NCBI RefSeq assembly: GCF_026339995.1
Contig: NZ_JAPEPT010000001.1
Location: 1,562,501 to 1,626,500 of the forward strand
From: Streptomyces sp. NBC_01481
Lineage (GTDB): Bacteria; Actinomycetota; Actinomycetes; Streptomycetales; Streptomycetaceae
Length of the DNA: 64,000 nucleotides
Direction: 5' to 3'
Translations under genes and position numbers: made by a program
The notes under the pieces: model-generated
What the model was told of the DNA's origin: nothing
Database searches by the model: none
What the model saw: the letters and a program-made list of their open reading frames with translations, nothing else
Part shown: positions 22,509-29,522 of the stretch, in pieces
Layout of the letters: each line of letters begins with the position of its first letter
How positions within the stretch are numbered: position 1 is the stretch's first letter

Positions 22509-23068
22509 CGGTACGGGTGCTGCGCGCCGCCGACCGCAGGGCCGTGCCGTGGAAGAACGGCGGCGGCGTCACCCGCGAGATCGCCGTGTCGCCCGAGGGC
22601 GCCGGGACGGACGACTTCGACTGGCGGATCAGCCTCGCGGACGTCGGCGCGGACGGGCCGTTCTCCGCCTTCCCCGGCGTGGACCGGATCCTGACCGTCG
22701 TCGAGGGCGCGGGGATGGACCTCACGGTCGGCGGACACCGCACACTGGCCGACGAGCGCTACCGGCCCCACCGCTTCCCCGGCGACGTGGAGACCGACGG
22801 CCGCCTCGTCGACGGGCGTCCCGTCGTCAATTTCAACGTCATGTACCGCAGGGGCCGTACGGCATGCCTGACCTCGGTGGTGCGCGGAGAACTGCTGGTC
22901 GTGGTGCCATCACGCTCGACGGTCGTGATCGTCGCGTTGGACGGGCCCACGGTCCTCAAGGAGGCGCACGTGACACTCTGTCCGTACGACGCGGCGGTGC
23001 TGGACGAGTCGCCGGGATCACTGCACACGGAGGGGCACGCGGCGGTCGTCACCCTGCGCAGCGGCTGA
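22505..23068 (+). CDS. HutD/Ves-family cupin protein
   Basis: This 187-residue protein belongs to the HutD family. The N-terminal signature VLRAADRRAVPWKNGGGVTREIAVSP and WRISLADVGADGPFSAFPGVDRILTVVEG are strongly conserved there. HutD proteins accompany histidine-utilization genes in some bacteria and are thought to limit the pathway, but the biochemical role is unclear. No hut genes are visible here. The ATG overlaps the VWA gene stop by four bases. The family assignment is firm and the function is not. Confidence 0.85.
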   Translation: MTVRVLRAADRRAVPWKNGGGVTREIAVSPEGAGTDDFDWRISLADVGADGPFSAFPGVDRILTVVEGAGMDLTVGGHRTLADERYRPHRFPGDVETDGRLVDGRPVVNFNVMYRRGRTACLTSVVRGELLVVVPSRSTVVIVALDGPTVLKEAHVTLCPYDAAVLDESPGSLHTEGHAAVVTLRSG

Positions 23069-23074
23069 GCGGTG

Positions 23075-23359
23075 TCAGCTGGGGGTCCACCAGTTGTGGA
23101 CTTGAGCGACCTTCGGAGGTTGGCCAGTCTGGGGGAAGCCCAGCTTCTCGGCCACCGGCATCATCACCGTGCCGAACTTGTCCATCGCCTCCTGGGACTC
23201 CCACAGGTCAAAAATCTCCAGGCCGGAGTCGGTCGCCACGCAGGTGTGCGACAGGCACCCCGCGAAGGTGTCGCCGGGAAGTGCCTGCAATTGGGCATTG
23301 AGGGCGTCGTACTGGTCGGTCGTGATGCCCGGCAGGCTGGCATGCATGAAGATCGCCAT
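23075..23359 (-). CDS. Small alpha/beta-barrel (antibiotic-monooxygenase-like) protein
   Basis: This 94-residue protein has the size and pattern of dimeric ferredoxin-like barrel proteins (ABM/DABB type). It starts MAIFMHASLPGITTDQYDALN and contains the GLEIFDLWESQEAMDKFGTVMMPVAE segment common in small monooxygenase-like proteins of actinobacteria. There are no signal peptide or membrane segments. It is convergent with hutD, with a 6-bp gap, and divergent from the PPOX gene. No catalytic function can be assigned. Confidence 0.7.
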   Translation of the reverse strand: MAIFMHASLPGITTDQYDALNAQLQALPGDTFAGCLSHTCVATDSGLEIFDLWESQEAMDKFGTVMMPVAEKLGFPQTGQPPKVAQVHNWWTPS

Positions 23360-23494
23360 CGGGATTCTCCTCGGACGGAGGGCGGGTCTTTGGCCAGTAC
23401 CAGAACAGCACGTACGCCCCGGTAGGGCATCCGAGCCGGTGCGTGCAGGTGAATCCCGACAGCCGGTGTCGGGTTTCCGCGGTTCGATGGAGTC

Positions 23495-23968
23495 ATGACC
23501 TTTCCGACGTGGGCAGATTTCCGGACGGTGGAGCCGGACTTCGCCGAGACCGTGCAGCAGCGTTTCGAGCGGTACAAGCACCATGTGCTGGCCACGGTGC
23601 GCAAGGACGGGTCGCCGCGGGTGACCGGCCTTGAAGTCGACTTCCGCTTCGGCGAGTTGTGGCTCGGCATGATGCAGGGCTCACGCAAGGCCCAGGACCT
23701 GATGCGCGATCCGCGCTTCGCGATCCATGCGAACCCCGGGCCGGACGACTCCATGGAAGGCGGTGACGTCAAGATCTCCGGGCGCGCGGTGGAGGTGACC
23801 GATTCCGAGGTGCTGAACCGCTTCGTGGCGGAGGCGGGGCCGCCGGAGCCGTTCCATCTCTTCCGCGTCGAGGTCGGTGACGTGGTGCAGACGTCGGTCG
23901 ACGGCGAGGAGCTGGTGGTACGGGTCTGGCGGCCGGGCGGCCCGGTCCGTACACACCGGCGCCGCTGA
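23495..23968 (+). CDS. PNPOx-like split-barrel flavin/F420-binding protein
   Basis: This 157-residue protein is of the pyridoxamine-5'-phosphate-oxidase-like superfamily. The N-terminal FERYKHHVLATVRKDGSPRVTGLEVDFRFGELWLGM is the typical first half of the barrel, followed by KAQDLMRDPRFAIHA and the strand KISGRAVEV. In actinobacteria such proteins bind FMN, F420 or haem and often reduce small molecules. The cofactor is not decided by sequence alone. It is convergent with the acyl-CoA dehydrogenase genes (18-bp gap) and probably not part of that pathway. Confidence 0.8.
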   Translation: MTFPTWADFRTVEPDFAETVQQRFERYKHHVLATVRKDGSPRVTGLEVDFRFGELWLGMMQGSRKAQDLMRDPRFAIHANPGPDDSMEGGDVKISGRAVEVTDSEVLNRFVAEAGPPEPFHLFRVEVGDVVQTSVDGEELVVRVWRPGGPVRTHRRR

Positions 23969-23986
23969 GTCCTGGCCGCCCCAGGG

Positions 23987-24994
23987 TCAGCCCGCGAGCA
24001 CCGTCGCCCGGCAGAGCGCGGGGGTGCCCCACGCGTCCCGCAGCGGGCGGGCCTTGCGCAGCCAGACGGAGAGGTCGAGCTCTTCGGTGTAGCCGATCGC
24101 GCCGTGCAGCTGGAGTGCGGTACGGGCGGCCGCGTACGCGGCCTCGCCTGCGGTGACCTTCGCGGCGGCGATGTCTGCCGGAGCCATGGACAGGGCTGCC
24201 CCGTACAGCAGTGGCCGGGCGAATTCGAGCCCGATCAGGGTGTCCGCCAGCCGGTGCTTGACCGCCTGGAAGGAGCCGATGGCGGCGCCGAACTGGGTGC
24301 GCTGTTTGACGTACGCGACGGTCCGGTCCAGGAGCGCGAGCCCGACACCCAGTGCCTGCGCCGCGGTGACCAGGCGCGCGACATCCCGGGCGTACGAGGC
24401 CGCCCGGGCCACCTGGACCCCTTCGGCGATGACCTCGCCCCCTGCCGCGGGCACGGCCAAGCGCCGGGCGGGGTCGGCGGATACGCGCACAGGGCCGTGT
24501 CCGTGGGCGATACGGAGACAGGCGGTGCGGTCCGCGCCGGGCCCGGGGCCGGCGTCCTCTTCCGAAACCACCAGCGTCACGCCCGCCACATCCGTGTCCA
24601 GTGCGTAGGCGCCCCGGCCCGCCAGCGTGGCGGTCGACCCCGTGACCAGCCCCGGCAGCAGACGTTTCGCCGGGACCGCCTCCCCCGATTCCGCCAGCCG
24701 GGTCAGCAGTGCTGCCGCCGCGACCGTCTCCACCACCGGGCCGGGCACCGCATGGCGGCCCAACGCGGTGAAAGCCACGGCCAGTTCGACCGGCAGGGGC
24801 CCCACCCCCTCGTACGCCTGCGGCGCGGCGAGCGCGAACACCCCCGCCTCGGCGAGGCGCGACCACAGCGCCAGCCCGGGAGCGGGGTCCCCCGCCGCCC
24901 AGGCCCGTGCGGCAGCCGGAGTGTCCGCCGACGTCAGCATCGCGTCCAGCGAGTCGCCGAACGCCCGCTGTTCATCGGTGAGCAGGAATCGCAT
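23987..24994 (-). CDS. Acyl-CoA dehydrogenase, short type (FadE32/33-like)
   Basis: This flavin enzyme of 335 residues has the acyl-CoA dehydrogenase fold but is shorter than the usual 380, like mycobacterial FadE32 and FadE33. N-terminal MRFLLTDEQRAFGDSLDAML and the C-terminal helices YVKQRTQFGAAIGSFQAVKHRLAD and ALQLHGAIGYTEELDLSVWLRKA are recognizable. In mycobacteria such short subunits pair with a full-length partner for steroid-fragment oxidation. Here the ATG overlaps the stop of the FadE30-like gene by one base, so the two may form a heteromer. It is the second gene of a divergent operon controlled from 26140-26185. Confidence 0.85.
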   Translation of the reverse strand: MRFLLTDEQRAFGDSLDAMLTSADTPAAARAWAAGDPAPGLALWSRLAEAGVFALAAPQAYEGVGPLPVELAVAFTALGRHAVPGPVVETVAAAALLTRLAESGEAVPAKRLLPGLVTGSTATLAGRGAYALDTDVAGVTLVVSEEDAGPGPGADRTACLRIAHGHGPVRVSADPARRLAVPAAGGEVIAEGVQVARAASYARDVARLVTAAQALGVGLALLDRTVAYVKQRTQFGAAIGSFQAVKHRLADTLIGLEFARPLLYGAALSMAPADIAAAKVTAGEAAYAAARTALQLHGAIGYTEELDLSVWLRKARPLRDAWGTPALCRATVLAG

Positions 24995-26139
24995 CAGCGG
25001 CGGCCCTTCGGAAGACCGAGCAGCCGCTCGGCGATGATGTCGCGCTGGATCTCGTTCGTACCGGCGTAGATGGGGCCCGCCAGTGAGAAGACATACCCCT
25101 CGGCCCACTCGCCGTCCGCCAACTCCCCGTCCGCGCCCAGCAGATCGAGCGCGGTCTCATGCAGTGCGATGTCGTACTGAGACCAGAAGACCTTGTTCAG
25201 GCTGGACTCCGCGCCGATGCTCGCGCCCGCGGCGAAGCGCGAGGCGTTGGCGCAGGTGAAGAGCCGATACGCCCGCGCGCCGATCACCGCGTCCGCCACC
25301 CGGTCGCGCAGCGCGGAGTCGGCCTGATCGCCCGATGCGCGCCACTGCCGCAGGAGACGGTCCGCCGCTGCGAGGAAACGGCCGGGGGAGCGCAGCGTCA
25401 GGCCCCGCTCGTTGCCCGTCGTGGACATCGCGATCCGCCAGCCCTGCCCCGGCTCGCCGATCACGTCCTCGTCGGGGACGAAGACGCCGTCGAGGAAGAG
25501 TTCGGCGAAGGCGGGCTTGCCGTCGATGCGGCGGATGGGCCGCACGGTCACCCCCGGCGCCCCGAGGTCGAACATCAGATACGTCAGGCCCTGATGCGGC
25601 TTCGGCGCGTCGGGGTCCGTGCGGAAGATGCCGAAGGCCCGGTCGGCGAACGCCGCCCGCGACGACCAGGTCTTCTGCCCGCTGAGCAGCCAGCCGCCGT
25701 CCGTCCGCACCGCACGCGAGGTCAGCGAGGCGAGATCGGAGCCGGACTCGGGCTCCGACCAGGCCTGCGCCCAGATGACCTCTCCGCTCGCCATCGTGGG
25801 CAGCACGCGGGCGCGCTGCTCCTCGGTGGCGTGGTCGAAGAGGGTGGGGGCGAGGAGGTTGATGCCGTTCTGCGAGACCCGCCCCGGCGCTCCCGCCGCG
25901 TAGTACTCCTCCTCGAAGAGGAGCCAGTGGAAGATGTCGACGCCCCGGCCGCCGTACCGCTGTGGCCAGGAGACGACCGACCAGCGGTCCGCGGACAGCC
26001 GCGCCTCCCATGCGCGGTGCGCCGCGAAGCCCTCCTCGGTCTCCAGGGAGGGCAGCGGCTCGGCTGGCACGTTCGCGGCGAGCCAGGCGCGGGCCTCGGC
26101 GCGGAAGGCTTCCTCGCCGGCGGAGTGGTGCAGGTCCAT
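24994..26139 (-). CDS. fadE30: Acyl-CoA dehydrogenase, FadE30-like
   Basis: This 381-residue acyl-CoA dehydrogenase is probably the HIP-CoA dehydrogenase of steroid C/D-ring degradation. Family marks include WPQRYGGRGVDIFHWLLFEEE, the FAD/substrate segment QAWSEPESGSDLASL, and the end GPIYAGTNEIQRDIIAERLLGLP. The glutamate that acts as base in medium-chain enzymes (YEGT) is alanine here, as I recall it is in mycobacterial FadE30. ATG 26139 is used. It starts 14 bp from the palindromic site 26154-26171 and is divergent from ipdF. The symbol is given by family and context. Confidence 0.82.
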   Translation of the reverse strand: MDLHHSAGEEAFRAEARAWLAANVPAEPLPSLETEEGFAAHRAWEARLSADRWSVVSWPQRYGGRGVDIFHWLLFEEEYYAAGAPGRVSQNGINLLAPTLFDHATEEQRARVLPTMASGEVIWAQAWSEPESGSDLASLTSRAVRTDGGWLLSGQKTWSSRAAFADRAFGIFRTDPDAPKPHQGLTYLMFDLGAPGVTVRPIRRIDGKPAFAELFLDGVFVPDEDVIGEPGQGWRIAMSTTGNERGLTLRSPGRFLAAADRLLRQWRASGDQADSALRDRVADAVIGARAYRLFTCANASRFAAGASIGAESSLNKVFWSQYDIALHETALDLLGADGELADGEWAEGYVFSLAGPIYAGTNEIQRDIIAERLLGLPKGRR

Positions 26140-26153
26140 TCGCGCATCCTTCC

Positions 26154-26171
26154 CTAACAAGTGTTTGGTAG
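26154..26171. promoter_or_regulatory. Candidate KstR2 operator between fadE30 and ipdF
   Basis: CTAACAAGTGTTTGGTAG is an imperfect palindrome (CTAnCAAnnnnTTGnTAG), exactly 14 bp from both divergent start codons. Sixteen bases match the site at 34808-34827 with one change. The core resembles the mycobacterial KstR2 motif (CAAGnnCTTG type). Confidence 0.75.
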
Positions 26172-26185
26172 GTTAACGTGCTGGC

Positions 26186-26974
26186 GTGACGGACAACAGG
26201 GCGCAGTACGTACCGGGTCATGGCCTGCTGAAGGGCCGTACCGCCGTGATCACCGCCGCGGCAGGCGCCGGAATCGGCGGCGCCACCGCCCGCAGGTTCC
26301 TGGAGGAGGGCGCGCGCGTCCTGATCGGCGACGCGCACACCCGCAGGCTGAAGGAGAGCGGGGAGGCGCTGGCCGGAGAGTTCGGCGCAGACGCGGTGAC
26401 TTCACTGCCCTGCGACGTCACGGACGAGAGCCAGGTCCGGGCGCTCTTCGGTCAGGCCGTACGAGAGCACGGCGGCCTCGACATCGTCGTCAACAACGCC
26501 GGTCTCGGCGGCACCGCCGCCCTCGTCGACATGAGCGACGAGCAGTGGGGCACGGTCCTCGACGTCACCCTGAACGGCACCTTCCGCTGCACCCGCGCCG
26601 CCCTGCGCTCCTTCCGCGACACCGGCCGCGGCGGCGTGATCGTCAACAACTCCTCCGTCGTCGGCTGGCGCGCCCAGGCCGGCCAGGCCCACTACGCGGC
26701 CGCCAAGGCCGGAGTCATGGCGCTCACTCGCTGCGCGGCGATCGAGGCGGCGGAGTACGGCGTACGCGTCAACGCCGTGGCCCCCAGCCTCGCCATGCAT
26801 CCCCATCTGGTGAAGGTCACCTCGGCCCAGCTGCTCGAGGAGCTGACCGCCAAGGAGGCCTTCGGGCGGTACGCCGAACCGTGGGAGATCGCCAACACGA
26901 TCGTCTTCCTGGCCAGCGGCTACTCCTCATACCTCACCGGCGAGGTCATCTCCGTCAGCAGCCAGCATGCGTAG
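26186..26974 (+). CDS. ipdF: Short-chain dehydrogenase IpdF (HIP degradation)
   Basis: This 262-residue NAD(P)-dependent SDR closely resembles mycobacterial IpdF (Rv3559c). Shared stretches as remembered include GHGLLKGRTAVITAAAGAGIG, VVNNAGLGG, VIVNNSSVVGWRAQ, HYAAAKAGVMALTR and the ending SSYLTGEVISVSSQH. IpdF oxidizes the hydroxyl group of the HIP-CoA intermediate in steroid ring degradation. The catalytic Tyr and Lys are in HYAAAKAG. The GTG start is 14 bp from the candidate operator. The stop touches the first base pairs of a 244-bp MITE-like element, which separates it from kstR2. Confidence 0.88.
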   Translation: MTDNRAQYVPGHGLLKGRTAVITAAAGAGIGGATARRFLEEGARVLIGDAHTRRLKESGEALAGEFGADAVTSLPCDVTDESQVRALFGQAVREHGGLDIVVNNAGLGGTAALVDMSDEQWGTVLDVTLNGTFRCTRAALRSFRDTGRGGVIVNNSSVVGWRAQAGQAHYAAAKAGVMALTRCAAIEAAEYGVRVNAVAPSLAMHPHLVKVTSAQLLEELTAKEAFGRYAEPWEIANTIVFLASGYSSYLTGEVISVSSQHA

Positions 26975-27216
26975 GGGGTGTCTTTCGGATCTTGCCGGGC
27001 TCGCGTGCCCTGGCACGCACTCCTCCGTAGCCCTTCGGGCACGGGAGGTGCCCCCATGCCGCGTTGCGTCAGTCGCCGACGCTCCGCGTCGGCTCTCCCC
27101 CTGCCTTCGGCGGGTGGACCCCCATCCTCCGGCCTGCGATCGCACGCACCACAGTGACATCAGCCGCTCCGCGGCGGGCCGCTCCCTGATCCGGCCTGAT
27201 CCAAAAGACACCCCCT
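26973..27216. mobile_element. MITE-like element, copy M1 (244 bp)
   Basis: Terminal inverted repeats are AGGGGGTGTCTTTCGGATC (26973-26991) and GATCCAAAAGACACCCCCT (27198-27216), 18 of 19 complementary. The interior holds several strong hairpins (CGTGCCCTGGCACG, GCCCTTCGGGC, CGCTCCGCGGCGGG). It encodes no transposase. The interior is about 95% identical to 42866-43109. It overlaps the ipdF stop codon and ends 16 bp before the kstR2 start. Confidence 0.8.
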
Positions 27217-27232
27217 GGACCACAATGAGCAC

Positions 27233-27850
27233 GTGCCGACTGACAGCAAGAAGAAGACCCAGGTGACCGCCTCGCCCGGGCGGCGCCGCGAGCTCCTCGA
27301 CACCGCCGCCGAGGTGTTCGCCGCGCAGGGCTACAACGCCACCACCGTCCGCAAGATCGCGGACGAGGCGGGGATGCTCGCCGGCAGCCTCTACTACCAC
27401 TTCGATTCCAAGGAATCGATGCTCGACGAGATCCTCTCCACCTTCCTGGACGAGCTGTGGCAGGGCTACGACGCCGTGCTCGCCGCCGGGCTCGGGCCCA
27501 GGGAGACCATCGAGGCTCTCGTCACCGAGTCCTTCCGGGAGATCGACCGGCACCGCGCCGCCGTCGCGATCTACCAGAAGGAGTCCAGGCACCTCGCCGC
27601 CCAGCCCCGCTTCCACTACCTCACCGACTCGCAGCAGAAGTTCGAGAAGGCATGGCTCGGGACCCTGGAGCGGGGGGTCGCGGACCAGGTCTTCCGCGAC
27701 GACCTGGATGTCCGGCTCACCTACCGGTTCGTGCGCGACACCGTCTGGGTCGCGGCGTCCTGGTACCGGCCGGGAGGACAGCACAGCCCGGAGGAGATCG
27801 CCCGCCAGTACCTGTCGATGGTGCTGGACGGTATCGCCGTACGCGGATGA
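27233..27850 (+). CDS. kstR2: TetR-family repressor KstR2-like
   Basis: This 205-residue TetR-family regulator has its HTH at about residues 18-62 (ELLDTAAEVFAAQGYNATTVRKIADEAGM, then GSLYYHFDSKESML). The ligand domain matches KstR2 strongly: AVAIYQKESRHLAAQPRF and YRFVRDTVWVAASWYRPGG. In mycobacteria KstR2 represses the HIP gene set and is released by HIP-CoA. Every neighbour here belongs to that set, so the same role is likely. GTG 27233 is the start. The leader is almost entirely a MITE-like element. No candidate operator lies directly upstream, so it may be transcribed from the ipdF promoter. Confidence 0.88.
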   Translation: MPTDSKKKTQVTASPGRRRELLDTAAEVFAAQGYNATTVRKIADEAGMLAGSLYYHFDSKESMLDEILSTFLDELWQGYDAVLAAGLGPRETIEALVTESFREIDRHRAAVAIYQKESRHLAAQPRFHYLTDSQQKFEKAWLGTLERGVADQVFRDDLDVRLTYRFVRDTVWVAASWYRPGGQHSPEEIARQYLSMVLDGIAVRG

Positions 27851-27867
27851 ACAGAAGGGGAGCAGTC

Positions 27868-29025
27868 ATGGCCGAGGCCTACATAGTCGAAGCGGTACGC
27901 ACACCGGTGGGCAGGCGCAAGGGCGGGCTGTCCGGTGTCCACCCGGCGGATCTGGGCGCGCATGTGCTGCGGGCCCTGGTCGAGCGCTCCGGAGTTGATC
28001 CCTCCGCCGTCGAGGACGTCGTCTTCGGCTGCCTGGACACGGTGGGCCCGCAGGCCGGTGACATCGCCCGTACGGCATGGCTGGCGGCGGGACTGCCCGA
28101 GGAGGTGCCGGGCGTGACGATCGACCGCCAGTGCGGCTCGTCCCAGCAGGCCGTGCACTTCGCGGCGCAGGGCGTGCTCTCCGGCACCCAGGACCTGGTC
28201 GTCGCGGGCGGCGTCCAGAACATGACGCAGATCCCGATCGCCTTCGCCTCCCGGCAGGCCGCCGAGCCGCTCGGACTGACCCAGGGCCCCTTTGCCGGCA
28301 GCGAGGGCTGGCGTGCCCGGTACGGCGACCAGCCCGTCAACCAGTTCCACGGCGCGCAGTTGATCGCCGAGAAGTGGGCGATCTCCCGCCGCGACATGGA
28401 GCAGTTCGCGCTCACCTCCCACCAGCGGGCGATCCGGGCCATCGACGAGGGCCGCTTCGAGCGGGAGCTCGTGGCGTACGGCGACGTCACCGTCGACGAG
28501 GGCCCGCGCCGCGACACCACCCTGGCGAAGATGGCGGCCCTCAAGCCCGTCCTGGAGGGCGGCACCATCACGGCCGCGTGCTCCTCCCAGGTCTCGGACG
28601 GCGCGGCGGCCCTGCTGATCGCGAGCGAGCGGGCCGTCGCCGAGCACGGACTGCGGCCGCGGGCCCGTATCCACCACCTCTCCGTACGGGGCGAGGACCC
28701 CATCCGGATGCTCTCGGCCCCCATCCCGGCCACCGCGTACGCGCTGAAGAAGGCCGGCATGTCGATCGACGACATCGACCTCGTCGAGATCAACGAGGCC
28801 TTCGCGCCCGTGGTCCTCGCCTGGCTGAAGGAGACCGGAGCCGACCCCGGCAAGGTCAACGTCAACGGCGGGGCCATCGCGCTCGGCCATCCGCTGGGCG
28901 CCACGGGCGTGAAGCTGATGACCACGCTGCTGCATGAACTGGAGCGCACGGGAGGGCGGTACGGACTGCAAACGATGTGTGAAGGGGGAGGGCAGGCCAA
29001 CGTCACGATCATCGAACGGCTGTGA
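27868..29025 (+). CDS. fadA6: Thiolase FadA6 (HIP pathway acetyl-CoA acyltransferase)
   Basis: This 385-residue thiolase has nucleophile C89 in IDRQCGSSQQ, H341 in GGAIALGHPLGATG and the second active-site C371 in QTMCEGGGQAN. The sequence closely follows mycobacterial FadA6: YIVEAVRTPVG, GDIARTAWLAAGLPEEVPGVT, GGVQNMTQIPI and IPATAYALKKAGMSIDDID. FadA6 performs the thiolytic step that releases a C2 unit late in steroid C/D-ring breakdown. It starts 18 bp after kstR2 and is followed by the cold-shock gene, which is not part of the pathway. Confidence 0.9.
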   Translation: MAEAYIVEAVRTPVGRRKGGLSGVHPADLGAHVLRALVERSGVDPSAVEDVVFGCLDTVGPQAGDIARTAWLAAGLPEEVPGVTIDRQCGSSQQAVHFAAQGVLSGTQDLVVAGGVQNMTQIPIAFASRQAAEPLGLTQGPFAGSEGWRARYGDQPVNQFHGAQLIAEKWAISRRDMEQFALTSHQRAIRAIDEGRFERELVAYGDVTVDEGPRRDTTLAKMAALKPVLEGGTITAACSSQVSDGAAALLIASERAVAEHGLRPRARIHHLSVRGEDPIRMLSAPIPATAYALKKAGMSIDDIDLVEINEAFAPVVLAWLKETGADPGKVNVNGGAIALGHPLGATGVKLMTTLLHELERTGGRYGLQTMCEGGGQANVTIIERL

Positions 29026-29092
29026 ACACGAGCCTTTCGGGGCCGGACATGCTACGGTGAAGTCGTTGCAGTTTTGGTACCCATGAACTTTG

Positions 29093-29127
29093 TGTGCGCC
29101 TGACGGGAATGCTTCCTCAGGCGCACA
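29093..29127 (+). promoter_or_regulatory. Perfect hairpin in the cold-shock gene leader
   Basis: An 11-bp perfect stem (TGTGCGCCTGA with TCAGGCGCACA) and a 13-nt loop, followed by ATTATTGTTT, lie about 100 nt before the cold-shock start codon. A possible promoter element (TACGGT) lies at about 29053. Long structured leaders are common for cold-shock mRNAs. The T-rich tail would also suit an attenuator. Confidence 0.5.
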
Positions 29128-29223
29128 TTATTGTTTCCGGCTTCTCCGGATGGGGGTCAATGCTAGCGACGGGAAATTCACGAGGTGTGAGTTTCCGGCT
29201 TGCCCCTGTTTTAGGAGAATGAC

Positions 29224-29427
29224 ATGGCTACTGGAACCGTGAAGTGGTTCAACTCGGAAAAGGGCTTCGGCTTCATTGAGCAGGACGGCGGCGGCGCCGA
29301 CGTCTTCGCCCACTACTCGAACATCGCCACCTCTGGCTTCCGTGAGCTGCAGGAGGGCCAGAAGGTCTCCTTCGACGTCACGCAGGGCCAGAAGGGCCCG
29401 CAGGCGGAGAACATCGTCCCGGCCTAA
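29224..29427 (+). CDS. Cold-shock protein, CspA family
   Basis: This 67-residue single OB-fold cold-shock protein is of standard length. RNP1 is KGFGFIE and RNP2 is VFAHYS, both intact, within [21 protein letters not shown]. It binds single-stranded RNA and acts as an RNA chaperone in the cytoplasm. A good AGGAGA site precedes the ATG. The gene has a long structured leader (from about 29060) and a strong terminator after it, so it is a single-gene unit. Placement directly before a DEAD-box helicase gene fits a shared RNA-remodelling role. Confidence 0.96.
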   Translation: MATGTVKWFNSEKGFGFIEQDGGGADVFAHYSNIATSGFRELQEGQKVSFDVTQGQKGPQAENIVPA

Positions 29428-29447
29428 TTGCCTGACGCGTATCTCGC

Positions 29448-29484
29448 AGCCGGGGCCCGCACCGTCAAGGTGCGGGCCCCGGCT
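29448..29484. terminator. Strong hairpin terminator after the cold-shock gene
   Basis: Perfect 16-bp arms (AGCCGGGGCCCGCACC and complement) with a 5-nt GTCAA loop. It lies 39 bp before the helicase start, so the helicase needs read-through or a promoter overlapping this region. Confidence 0.85.
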
Positions 29485-29522
29485 TGTGTGCTGTCTCACA
29501 TGCCCAGGAGGGCAATATCCGC

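Noticed and set aside
26973..27216. The MITE-like element considered as a complete insertion sequence
   Set aside because: At 244 bp it cannot encode a transposase, and no matching transposase gene lies in the window.
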